Source: Chitinophagaceae bacterium | GTDB taxonomy: Bacteria; Bacteroidota; Bacteroidia; Chitinophagales; Chitinophagaceae | Length of the DNA stretch: 57,799 nucleotides | Direction: 5' to 3' | Assembly (NCBI GenBank): GCA_025360525.1 | Contig: JANYCA010000197.1 | Location: 1 to 57,799, forward strand | Part shown: positions 33,946 to 41,745 of the stretch, piece by piece | Numbering within the stretch: position 1 is the stretch's first letter | Layout of the letters: each line of letters opens with the position of its first letter | Made by a program: the position numbers and the translations under genes | Notes under the pieces: model-generated | Seen by the model: only the letters and a program-made list of their open reading frames with translations | The model's database searches: none | Told to the model about the DNA's origin: nothing

Positions 33946-34689
33946 ATGCTACAAAAAAACTTGATAACTTCTATAATAATTGAAGATGAACCATTGGCAA
34001 GGTCAATGATAAAAGAGTACCTACAATCGTATCCTAACATTGAATTGCTGCAGGAATGTGGTAATGGTTTTGAAGGCATAAAAGCAATACAGCAGCATCA
34101 GCCAGACCTCATTTTTCTTGATATTCAAATGCCTAAAATCAATGGCTTCGAAATGCTGGAACTGATAGATAACCCACCGGCAGTTATTTTTACAACTGCC
34201 TTTGATGAATACGCCATTAAGGCATTTGATATACATGCTGCAGATTATTTGTTAAAGCCATTCAGCAAAGAGCGGTTTGATAAAGCCATTCAAAAGATGA
34301 TGTTACAAAAAAGCAATGTAGCCGCAGTGGTTGCGGACGTTGCCTTGCAGACACCCTCCACCAACAGCAGAATTGTAGTAAAAGATAATGGCAAAATAAA
34401 AATAATTCCCTTACCACAGGTACAATACATAAAGGCCGCCGATGACTATGTAAAAATATTTACCGCAGAAGGTAATTTTTTGAAGAAGAAAACAATGCAA
34501 TATTTTGAAGATAGTTTGCCTGCGGCAGACTTTATTCGCATTCATCGCTCCTATATTGTAAATGCCCAGTTAATTACCCGCATTACGCCGTATGAAAAAG
34601 ACAGTCACCTGGCTATTTTAACCACGGGTGTTCAATTGCCTGTAAGTAAGGCCGGGTACAATAAATTAAAGCAAGTGCTGGGTATTTAA
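33946..34689 (+). CDS. LytTR family response regulator
   Basis: A 247-residue two-domain regulator. The receiver has the acidic pair in IIEDEP (13-14), the phospho-Asp59 in LIFLDIQMP, and Lys in LLKPFSKERF (about 102-106). The C-terminal LytTR DNA-binding domain spans roughly 145-245, with VQYIKAADDYVKIFT and FIRIHRSYIVN typical of the fold. It follows the kinase by 25 bases and is its evident partner. LytTR regulators bind direct repeats upstream of targets; none obvious was found before the operon. Confidence 0.92.
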   Translation: MLQKNLITSIIIEDEPLARSMIKEYLQSYPNIELLQECGNGFEGIKAIQQHQPDLIFLDIQMPKINGFEMLELIDNPPAVIFTTAFDEYAIKAFDIHAADYLLKPFSKERFDKAIQKMMLQKSNVAAVVADVALQTPSTNSRIVVKDNGKIKIIPLPQVQYIKAADDYVKIFTAEGNFLKKKTMQYFEDSLPAADFIRIHRSYIVNAQLITRITPYEKDSHLAILTTGVQLPVSKAGYNKLKQVLGI

Positions 34690-34703
34690 ACTACATCAAC
34701 TAA

Positions 34704-35792
34704 TTACCTAGCCGCCCTTTTATAAAAATAAAATGTAAGCAATCCAAAAATGATGTTCGGTATCCAGGCAGCAAGTAAAGGAGGAAAATCTCCTTTGGTG
34801 GCAAACACTAAAGAAAACCGGCTGAATAATATATAGAGCACACTTAACATAACTCCTGTTGCCAGGTGAAAGCCGCTGCCGCCCCTCACTTTTTTTGAAG
34901 AAAGAATTGCACCAATCATTGTAAGAATAAGTACTGAGACAGGAATGGCATCCCGGTTGTAACGCTCCACCAGCAGGGAACTGATGCCTTCGGTGCCTCG
35001 CAGTTTTTCCAATTGGATAACATCGTTAAGTTCTTTAGTTGAAAGCCTGTCTTTCAGGAATTCATCTTTGCGCAAATCTCTTGGCTTAAAATTATACTGG
35101 ATTGATTTTACTGGGCTGCGTTTTAATTCTTCTTTTTCTCCAACAAAAAATCTTTCAACTACACCATTTAAAAGCCAGTTTTTTTTGGCAGTATCCCAGG
35201 CAATATTATCCGACCGCAGATTGTACACCAGCTTATTATTTGTAAATCGCTGTACAAAGAAATTTCCGCCTGTTTTTAAAGCAGTATCAAAATATCGGAT
35301 ACCAGCATACGTGGATGAATCAATTCTAAAATAATAATTCCGTGGCAAAAACCCTCGTGCATAATCCAATGAACTTGGAATATATTTTGCCTCAAAATTA
35401 CTCCACCTGGCGTTGGCATTTGGCAATACAAAATGGTAGCTAAACCATAGCAATAAAGATAAAAAAGTTCCACCCAGCCAATAAGGAAACAGAAAGCGCC
35501 TGAAACTAACGCCACTGCTAAGTATAGCAACAATCTCTGTACGATCGGCCATTTTTGCAGTAAAAAATATCACACTAATAAAAACAAAAAGGGGAAAAAG
35601 CATGGCATCAATCCTTGGGATAAACCCACCGTAATAATCCACAAAAATTTTCCAGGCGGGTAAACCAGATCTGACAAAGTCATCCGTCTTTTCACTAATA
35701 TCAATCACAACCACCACTAACGTCATTAAGGCGATACAAAAGAAAAAAGATACCAGGAATTTTTTAAGTATGTAACTATCTATTTTTTTCAT
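34704..35792 (-). CDS. lptG: LptG/LptF-type lipopolysaccharide export permease (YjgP/YjgQ)
   Basis: A 362-residue inner-membrane protein with three N-terminal helices (about 10-115), a periplasmic beta-jellyroll-like domain (about 120-265), and three C-terminal helices (270-360), the standard LptF/LptG layout. The start KIDSYILKKFLVSFFFCIALMTLVVVVIDI is characteristic. It would form the transmembrane pore of the Lpt ABC exporter that moves lipopolysaccharide from the inner membrane. Bacteroidota often keep this gene beside tgt; here an OmpA gene lies between. The ATPase LptB and LptC are not in the window. Convergent with the LytTR gene. Confidence 0.87.
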   Translation of the reverse strand: MKKIDSYILKKFLVSFFFCIALMTLVVVVIDISEKTDDFVRSGLPAWKIFVDYYGGFIPRIDAMLFPLFVFISVIFFTAKMADRTEIVAILSSGVSFRRFLFPYWLGGTFLSLLLWFSYHFVLPNANARWSNFEAKYIPSSLDYARGFLPRNYYFRIDSSTYAGIRYFDTALKTGGNFFVQRFTNNKLVYNLRSDNIAWDTAKKNWLLNGVVERFFVGEKEELKRSPVKSIQYNFKPRDLRKDEFLKDRLSTKELNDVIQLEKLRGTEGISSLLVERYNRDAIPVSVLILTMIGAILSSKKVRGGSGFHLATGVMLSVLYILFSRFSLVFATKGDFPPLLAAWIPNIIFGLLTFYFYKRAAR

Positions 35793-36005
35793 TTGTTATA
35801 AAGAGCGCAAAGCTAACTGAAAATGATGAATGGGTAAATGGATTTAGGGATTATTGGGTAAGATGTAACAGTAGTGAATTTGACGGTAATTACAGCTCAA
35901 AAAGCTATTAAAAAGGGAGAATATTTTTTAACAAAAAAGAATAACAAATTAAGATTAGATAGTTGAGGCCGACAAAAGAGTATGCTCAATTTGTCTATTA
36001 TCCAA

Positions 36006-36713
36006 TTAAAGAATTTTTACTTCTGTACGCCGGTTCATAGCTCTGCCTTCTGTGGAGGTATTGTCTTCAATGGGCATCGTCATACCATAACCTTTAGAAG
36101 TGACTCTATCAGGTGAAATACCTTTTGTTAATAAATAGGCCATCACTGTATTAGCCCGGTTAGTGCTCAAAATCAAATTGGCATCCGCTTTACCTACATT
36201 ATCTGTGTGCCCACCGATTTCAATTTTTTCATCATCTTTTCTCTTAAGGTATTCTACCAGCTCATCCAATACCCGGTAAGCCTCTTCTTTTAAAGTGGCT
36301 TTACCGGTTTCAAAAGTACAGTTGTCCAGTACAAATGATTTAGGCGCTTCAAACTGGATATCAATATTGATAGCCTTTTTCATAAACTGGTTGTCTTTTA
36401 AAACCGGAATGTCCAGCACATTATAACTGGTAGAATCGTTAAAGCCCAAAATAAAAATCTCATATTTAGCACCTGTCGGTAAGTGGATAGAAAATTTTCC
36501 GGTAGAATCTGATAAACCCTGGTACTCCAATTTGTTAACTGAACTTCTAAACACAATAATTTCGTTTGTAAGTATCGTGCCTGTTTTAGCATCAACGATA
36601 GAAACATCTACTGTAGCATCTTTGGGGAGATTGCCTGCTGTTGCTTTTATCTGTGCGTTACTAAATATTGGTAAAATAAAAACCAACAAAAGGTTAAGAA
36701 AATATTTTTTCAT
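36006..36713 (-). CDS. OmpA family peptidoglycan-binding protein
   Basis: A 235-residue exported protein with a signal peptide (MKKYFLNLLLVFILPIFSNAQ). An N-terminal carboxypeptidase-regulatory-like beta-sandwich (about 22-115) precedes an OmpA C-terminal domain that starts NCTFETGKATL and contains GHTDNVGKADANLILSTNRANTVMAYLLTKGI, with Asp and Arg (NRR near 230) for diaminopimelate binding. It lacks a beta-barrel, so it is a periplasmic or surface-attached peptidoglycan anchor. It lies between tgt and lptG on the same strand, with gaps of 103 and 213 bases. Confidence 0.9.
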   Translation of the reverse strand: MKKYFLNLLLVFILPIFSNAQIKATAGNLPKDATVDVSIVDAKTGTILTNEIIVFRSSVNKLEYQGLSDSTGKFSIHLPTGAKYEIFILGFNDSTSYNVLDIPVLKDNQFMKKAINIDIQFEAPKSFVLDNCTFETGKATLKEEAYRVLDELVEYLKRKDDEKIEIGGHTDNVGKADANLILSTNRANTVMAYLLTKGISPDRVTSKGYGMTMPIEDNTSTEGRAMNRRTEVKIL

Positions 36714-36816
36714 AATCGGTTTTTTATTGGGTTAAAGATAAAACTAAACTTGTAACATGGAATTTTCAAATATTATGCCGTCATTTCAACACAATCATCT
36801 TTTAGGGAAATCCATA

Positions 36817-37956
36817 CTATAAACGCTGTTGTAACCGCACAACCATTTCTTCTTTCCAACTTTTAAAATTGCCAGCTGAAATATGCCGCCTGGCTTCGCC
36901 CACCAGCCACAAATAAAAAGACAAATTATGTACACTTGCAATAGTAAGTCCAAGCATTTCTTTAGCCTTAATCAAATGCCGGAGATATGCCTTGCTGTAG
37001 TAGGCACTAAATTCATTGTCAATGCCATCATCAATGGGTGAAAAATCTCTCTCCCATTTTTTGTTATCGATATTAATAACACCGTTAGAGGTAAACAACA
37101 TCGCATTTCGGCCATTACGGGTAGGCATCACACAATCAAACATATCAATGCCTAAAGCAATGCATTCCAGAATATTCCACGGAGTACCTACGCCCATTAA
37201 ATAACGGGGCTTATCAACCGGCAGTATATCGCAGCAATGTTCCGTAAATTCATACATCATCTCCATGGGCTCGCCAACGCTCAATCCGCCAATAGCGTTG
37301 CCTGCAGCGTTTTTTGAAGCAATAAACTCAGTAGATGCTGTACGTAAATCCTTGTAGGTACTCCCCTGTACAATTGGAAATAAATTTTGTGAATAGCCAT
37401 ATTTATCAGGCGTACTGTTAAGTCTTTCAATGCACCTGTCGAGCCAGCGATGCGTTAAATCCATACTCTTTTTCGCATAGGTATAATCACTTGGGTAAGG
37501 CGGACATTCATCAAAAGCCATAATAATATCGCCACCAATAACCCGTTGAATGTCCATTACTTTTTCTGGTGTAAATAAATGTTTACTACCATCAATATGC
37601 GATTGAAAAATTACTCCTTCTTCGTTAATCTTTCGGTTGTTCGCAAGAGAAAAAACCTGGTATCCACCGCTGTCTGTAAGTATTGGTCCGGGCCATCCAT
37701 TAAACTGGTGCAGCCCTCCCGCTGCTTCCAGGGTTTCTAAACCCGGACGTAAATACAAATGATAGGTATTACCTAAAATAATTTGAGCCTTTACATCATT
37801 TACTAACTGTTGCTGTGTTATTGTTTTCACGCTGCCTGCAGTGCCTACCGGCATAAAAATGGGCGTTGCTATTTCACCGTGATCGGTTACTATTTTTCCT
37901 GTTCTGGCCTTGGTTAAGGTGTCGGTATGTTCTAATTTAAATTGAAGTGCAGCCAT
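36817..37956 (-). CDS. tgt: tRNA-guanine transglycosylase
   Basis: A 379-residue enzyme exchanging guanine-34 for a queuosine precursor in tRNAs with GUN anticodons. Key segments present: MPVGTAGSVKTIT, LTDSGGYQVFSL, MAFDECPPYPSDY and GTPWNILECIALGIDMFDCVMPTRNGRN, with the nucleophile-type Asp in the last. Oddity: where most bacterial Tgt proteins have the zinc ligands CxCxxC, this one reads SPIDDGIDNEFSAYYSKAYL with no Cys, although the later His (VHNLSF) remains. I believe other Bacteroidota also lack these ligands. No other queuosine gene is adjacent. Confidence 0.93.
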   Translation of the reverse strand: MAALQFKLEHTDTLTKARTGKIVTDHGEIATPIFMPVGTAGSVKTITQQQLVNDVKAQIILGNTYHLYLRPGLETLEAAGGLHQFNGWPGPILTDSGGYQVFSLANNRKINEEGVIFQSHIDGSKHLFTPEKVMDIQRVIGGDIIMAFDECPPYPSDYTYAKKSMDLTHRWLDRCIERLNSTPDKYGYSQNLFPIVQGSTYKDLRTASTEFIASKNAAGNAIGGLSVGEPMEMMYEFTEHCCDILPVDKPRYLMGVGTPWNILECIALGIDMFDCVMPTRNGRNAMLFTSNGVINIDNKKWERDFSPIDDGIDNEFSAYYSKAYLRHLIKAKEMLGLTIASVHNLSFYLWLVGEARRHISAGNFKSWKEEMVVRLQQRL

Positions 37957-38039
37957 TGAAAATTAAGTGTAGATATTTATTATTTGATTAAAATTTTGTT
38001 GTCAATTGTATGTCAGTAAGATGGTTTATTATTTTACAT

Positions 38040-39182
38040 ATGAATGCTTATTTTCGCCAAATGAACTTAACTAACTGGCAATTGGTATTATTGGGCGGCC
38101 TTTGTTTCATTACGTTGATACAGATTTTTTATTACTTGTATTTCTTTCTACGGTTAGCAATTTATAAACCAACCACCAAGGACATTTCACAAACGCATCC
38201 TGTATCTGTTATTATATGCGCCAGAGATGAGGCGGCAAATTTAGCGAAAAATCTTCCCGGTTCTTTAATACAGCAATATCGGACTACACACGAAGTGATT
38301 GTGGTAAACGATAACTCTTTTGATGACAGCAAATACCTGTTGGAAGAATTTAAAAAAGAATTTAAACAACTGCACGTTGTGGAACTTAAACAAGAGGCAA
38401 TGCTTATTGCTGGAAAAAAATTCCCTTTAAGTATGGGCATTAAAGCAGCTAAGTATGAAATTGTGTTGTTGACAGATGCAGACTGTGTACCTGCCAGCGA
38501 ATTTTGGATCGACAAGATGCAGGCTACCTATGATGACGATACGGAGATTGTACTGGGGTATGGCGCATATCATAAAAGGAATGGCTTACTCAATAAAATT
38601 ATCCGTTGGGAAACCTTGCATAGTGCCATGCAATATTTTAGCTATTCACTTGCGGGCTGCCCTTATATGGGCGTTGGCAGAAATCTTAGTTACAAAAAAA
38701 CGATCTTCTTCCGTCACAAAGGTTTTTCTGCTCACAATAAACTTGCAAGCGGCGATGATGATTTATTTATCAATATGGCCGCAACCAATAAAAACACTAA
38801 AATCAATATTAACCCCGATTGTTTCACGCTAAGTGAGCCTGCCAAAAACTGGCGGCAATGGATTAAGCAAAAAAGCCGCCATTACACTACCAGCAAGTAT
38901 TACAAAGGGTTGCACCAATTCTTATTGGGATTGTATTCGTTCTCTCATTTTCTTTTTTATCCACTGCTTGCCGCAACAATTGTATTAGTAAACTGGCAGT
39001 TTTCTGCTATAGCATTTGGCGTAAGGTTTATAGTTCAATTACTGGTATTGTATCCTGTTACCAAAAAGCTGCAGGAAAAAGATCTCTTTCCATTCTTCTT
39101 ATTATTTGACATCGGCATGTTTTTTTACTATTTCTTTTTTGCATTTGCATTAATTAAAAAGCCAGGACAGCAATGGAAGTAG
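38040..39182 (+). CDS. Family 2 glycosyltransferase, membrane-bound
   Basis: About 380 residues from the ATG at 38040 (38010 and 38061 are also possible). After an N-terminal helix (YLYFFLRLAIY), the GT2 domain has PVSVIICARDEAANLAKNLP, VNDNSFDDS (first Asp pair) and LLTDADC (DxD). GDDDLFIN and the segment WRQWIKQKSRHYTTS, akin to QxxRW, follow. Two or three C-terminal helices end the protein. It would transfer a sugar from a nucleotide donor to a lipid or polysaccharide at the inner membrane. The product is unknown, and no polysaccharide cluster surrounds it. Confidence 0.88.
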   Translation: MNAYFRQMNLTNWQLVLLGGLCFITLIQIFYYLYFFLRLAIYKPTTKDISQTHPVSVIICARDEAANLAKNLPGSLIQQYRTTHEVIVVNDNSFDDSKYLLEEFKKEFKQLHVVELKQEAMLIAGKKFPLSMGIKAAKYEIVLLTDADCVPASEFWIDKMQATYDDDTEIVLGYGAYHKRNGLLNKIIRWETLHSAMQYFSYSLAGCPYMGVGRNLSYKKTIFFRHKGFSAHNKLASGDDDLFINMAATNKNTKININPDCFTLSEPAKNWRQWIKQKSRHYTTSKYYKGLHQFLLGLYSFSHFLFYPLLAATIVLVNWQFSAIAFGVRFIVQLLVLYPVTKKLQEKDLFPFFLLFDIGMFFYYFFFAFALIKKPGQQWK

Positions 39183-39307
39183 ACTTTCCTTTTTTCGATA
39201 ACCTTTTTGCAATTATTTGTTAATTTATTTTAACAGCCATGTAAATTGGCACAGTATTGAATCATATGATTTTATCAAATAACTTTGGTATGATTTACAA
39301 TATAACT

Positions 39308-40162
39308 ATGCAGGCAACTTTTGAATCAGAAAAAAACAAGAAGGCGTTTTTATATACCCTTATTATTTGTGGTACTATTTTATTATTGGCTTTCTTAATT
39401 ACTTTTCCCATCTTAAAAGTAACACCACCCATTGCCCAGGATTTAATGGAAATTAACCTGGGTAATAATGAAGAAGGCTTTGGAGAAAAACAACCATTGA
39501 TAAAAGGAGAAATGAGCCCTGTTGCAGCACCGGAGCCACAACCAGTTAAAGCAAACGCTCCTGCCCCACTTGCTGAAAACGAAGCCAAACCTGAAGATAA
39601 TGCAGAAGAAGATGCAGCTGCTGTCACAAAATCAACAAAAGCCATCGTTAAAAAAGCAACTGTTACTCCCGCTATAAAACCTGTTGCTGTTTATAAGAAT
39701 CCAACGCCGGCACCTGTTACTGCACCAAAACCACCCAAGCCCGTAGCCACCTATAAAGGCCCCGGAAATGGTAAAGGAAATGGTTCGACGGAAGATAATG
39801 GCTATCGCTACCAGGGAACCAAGCCTGGCGGAAAGGGTGATGCCGGAGACCCATCCGGCAAGCCCGACAGTTATGGAAATACGCCGGGAGGAAAAAGTGG
39901 TGTAAGCGTTCTTCGTGGATCAAGGCCGCTGAATTTGGGTAGCCTTAAATTTGAAGATGATTTTAACGAGAATGCAAAAGTGTACCTTGATGTAAAATAC
40001 AATAATGCCGGTACTTTTATTAGCAGTGCAGTTTCAAAAGGAACAACTACCTCCAACAATACAATATTATCAATTGCTAAAAGAAAAGCCGCAAGCCTAA
40101 AATTTCCTCCTTCAGATGATGGCGGTGTGTCAACGATCATTTTTAATTTCAGGATTAATTGA
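39308..40162 (+). CDS. TonB-like energy transducer
   Basis: Using the ATG at 39308 gives 284 residues (the frame opens at 39257). It begins MQATFESEKNKKAFLYTLI, with one transmembrane helix at about 14-35. A long Pro/Lys/Ala-rich region follows (PEPQPVKANAPAPLAEN and repeats of KP), as expected for a periplasm-spanning TonB arm. A Gly-rich stretch leads to a short C-terminal domain (KVYLDVKYNNAGTFISSAVSKGTTTSNNTIL, ending IIFNFRIN) with the strand pattern of TonB. ExbB and ExbD are not adjacent. It may energise a TonB-dependent receptor encoded elsewhere. Confidence 0.78.
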   Translation: MQATFESEKNKKAFLYTLIICGTILLLAFLITFPILKVTPPIAQDLMEINLGNNEEGFGEKQPLIKGEMSPVAAPEPQPVKANAPAPLAENEAKPEDNAEEDAAAVTKSTKAIVKKATVTPAIKPVAVYKNPTPAPVTAPKPPKPVATYKGPGNGKGNGSTEDNGYRYQGTKPGGKGDAGDPSGKPDSYGNTPGGKSGVSVLRGSRPLNLGSLKFEDDFNENAKVYLDVKYNNAGTFISSAVSKGTTTSNNTILSIAKRKAASLKFPPSDDGGVSTIIFNFRIN

Positions 40163-40428
40163 TTGACTATATTCTTTAGAACCCCAATTTTACAGTAGCC
40201 CTTTTTTAGAAAAACTGTCAAAATGCAATAGCAATTTTTTCATATTGTGTGTAAAAAATAATACCTGTTTATCAATCATTTAAGTTACTAAAATCCAACT
40301 GCTTTGCAGTAGAGATTTTATTCAATAAAGCCAAAAGGGGTTCATTTTCTTCTACTGCAAAATTTGGGTTGAAGTAGCTAATTCTATAACCAACAACTTT
40401 AAACCGATATCTGCAGGGCGTATTTTTT
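40163..40428. other. Intergenic region without gene
   Basis: The first part of this 331-base gap between convergent genes has no ORF worth naming and no repeat I could match. The second part is the strong two-way terminator at 40429. Confidence 0.6.
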
Positions 40429-40471
40429 AAAATGTAAAATGCCCCGAAAACTCCGGGGCATTTTACATTTT
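40429..40471. terminator. Bidirectional intrinsic terminator
   Basis: A perfect 18-bp stem, 40429-40446 (AAAATGTAAAATGCCCCG) against 40454-40471, with a 7-base loop. A-runs on the left and T-runs on the right make it usable in both directions between the convergent TonB-like gene and pdhB. It is the strongest stem in the window. Confidence 0.9.
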
Positions 40472-40493
40472 AAAATCCTGATGCAGCTTTACT

Positions 40494-41477
40494 TTATTTT
40501 TTCATATACATCACTTCTTTTACAAGTTTAACTGTTCTAGGAACATCCGGCAAATATGCGGCAACCAGATTGGGTGCATAATGCATAGGCGCATCCACAC
40601 TTGTTATCCGGCGAATGGGTGCATCTAAATAATCGAATCCTTCTTTTTGTATGCGATAACAAATTTCTGAAGATACTGACGCAAATGGCCACTGCTCTTC
40701 TACTATCACCAATCGATTTGTTTTTTTAACGCTTTCTAAAATAGTGAACCAATCAAGCGGACGTATGGTAGCCAGATCTATTACTTCTGCTTCAATACCT
40801 TCTTTTGCTAATTCTTCAGCGGCGCCTAAAGCCACCTTCATCATTTTATTAAAAGATACAATGGTTACATCTTTGCCGGTACGCTTAATAAATGCTTTAC
40901 CTATCGGCAGCAAGTATTCTTCTTCTGGTACTTCTCCTTTTTCGCCATACATCACCTCACTTTCCATAAACACAACAGGATCATCATCCCTGATGGCACT
41001 CTTTAATAATCCTTTTGCATCGTAAGGGTTACTTACAGATATAACCTTTAATCCCGGAATATTAGCATACATTGATTCAAAGGCTGTTGAATGTTGTGCC
41101 CCCAACTGTCCTGCGCTGCCATTAGCACCACGAAATACAATTGGGCAACCGACCTGCCCACCGCTCATTGCCAGCATCTTAGAAGCAGTATTCAATATTT
41201 GATCGAGCGGCAAAACAGCGAAATTCCAGGTCATAAATTCCACAATAGGGCGCAAACCATTTTGAGCGGCACCTACAGCAATTGCTGTAAATCCAAGCTC
41301 GGCAATAGGTGTATCTATAACCCTCTTTTCACCAAACTCATCCAGCATACCCTGGCTCACTTTATAAGCACCATTGTACTCAGCTACTTCTTCACCCATT
41401 AAAAATACCCGCTCATCTCTGCGCATCTCTTCCTGCATGGCTTCTCTCAACGCTTCTCTAAATGCTATTTGTCGCAT
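40494..41477 (-). CDS. pdhB: Pyruvate dehydrogenase E1 component, beta subunit
   Basis: A 327-residue transketolase-like beta subunit of the 2-oxoacid dehydrogenase E1. The opening RQIAFREALREAMQEEMRRDERVFLMGEEVAEYNGAYKVSQGM is standard PdhB, including the Glu for thiamine diphosphate activation (MGEEV). The core PIVFRGANGSAGQLGAQHS and the C-terminal VDAPMHYAPNLVAAYLP also match. It would join PdhA to decarboxylate pyruvate to acetyl-CoA. The alpha subunit, E2 and E3 genes are not in the window, so this is a lone subunit gene, which is common in Bacteroidota. A branched-chain subunit is possible but less like the sequence. Confidence 0.92.
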   Translation of the reverse strand: MRQIAFREALREAMQEEMRRDERVFLMGEEVAEYNGAYKVSQGMLDEFGEKRVIDTPIAELGFTAIAVGAAQNGLRPIVEFMTWNFAVLPLDQILNTASKMLAMSGGQVGCPIVFRGANGSAGQLGAQHSTAFESMYANIPGLKVISVSNPYDAKGLLKSAIRDDDPVVFMESEVMYGEKGEVPEEEYLLPIGKAFIKRTGKDVTIVSFNKMMKVALGAAEELAKEGIEAEVIDLATIRPLDWFTILESVKKTNRLVIVEEQWPFASVSSEICYRIQKEGFDYLDAPIRRITSVDAPMHYAPNLVAAYLPDVPRTVKLVKEVMYMKK

Positions 41478-41692
41478 GTGGTTTATTTAGTTTTTTAAAC
41501 AATTCAAAAGACTGATGGTACTTTTGGTGGGCAAATTTATTCTATCAAATCTACATTATCAAATTGAGTTGAAAATACGGGTAAGTTATTTAATGAAAAG
41601 ATGAAGTGTGGCTAATGGTTTTGTGACAGCAGCACAAATTATGCCCTCAATAAATAGGTTGGCTATTAAATTTAGAATACAGATTTCGTAAA

Positions 41693-41726
41693 CTAAAAAG
41701 CTGCCGCAAAAAATTACGACAGCTTT
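41693..41726 (-). terminator. Terminator after the T9SS cargo gene
   Basis: On the minus strand AAAGCTGTCG pairs with CGGCAGCTTT (41717-41726 with 41697-41706, one G-T pair) over a 10-base loop, then a T-rich tail. It lies 20 bases after the stop of the sorting-domain protein. Confidence 0.75.
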
Positions 41727-41745
41727 AAAAAATATCCTGACAAAA

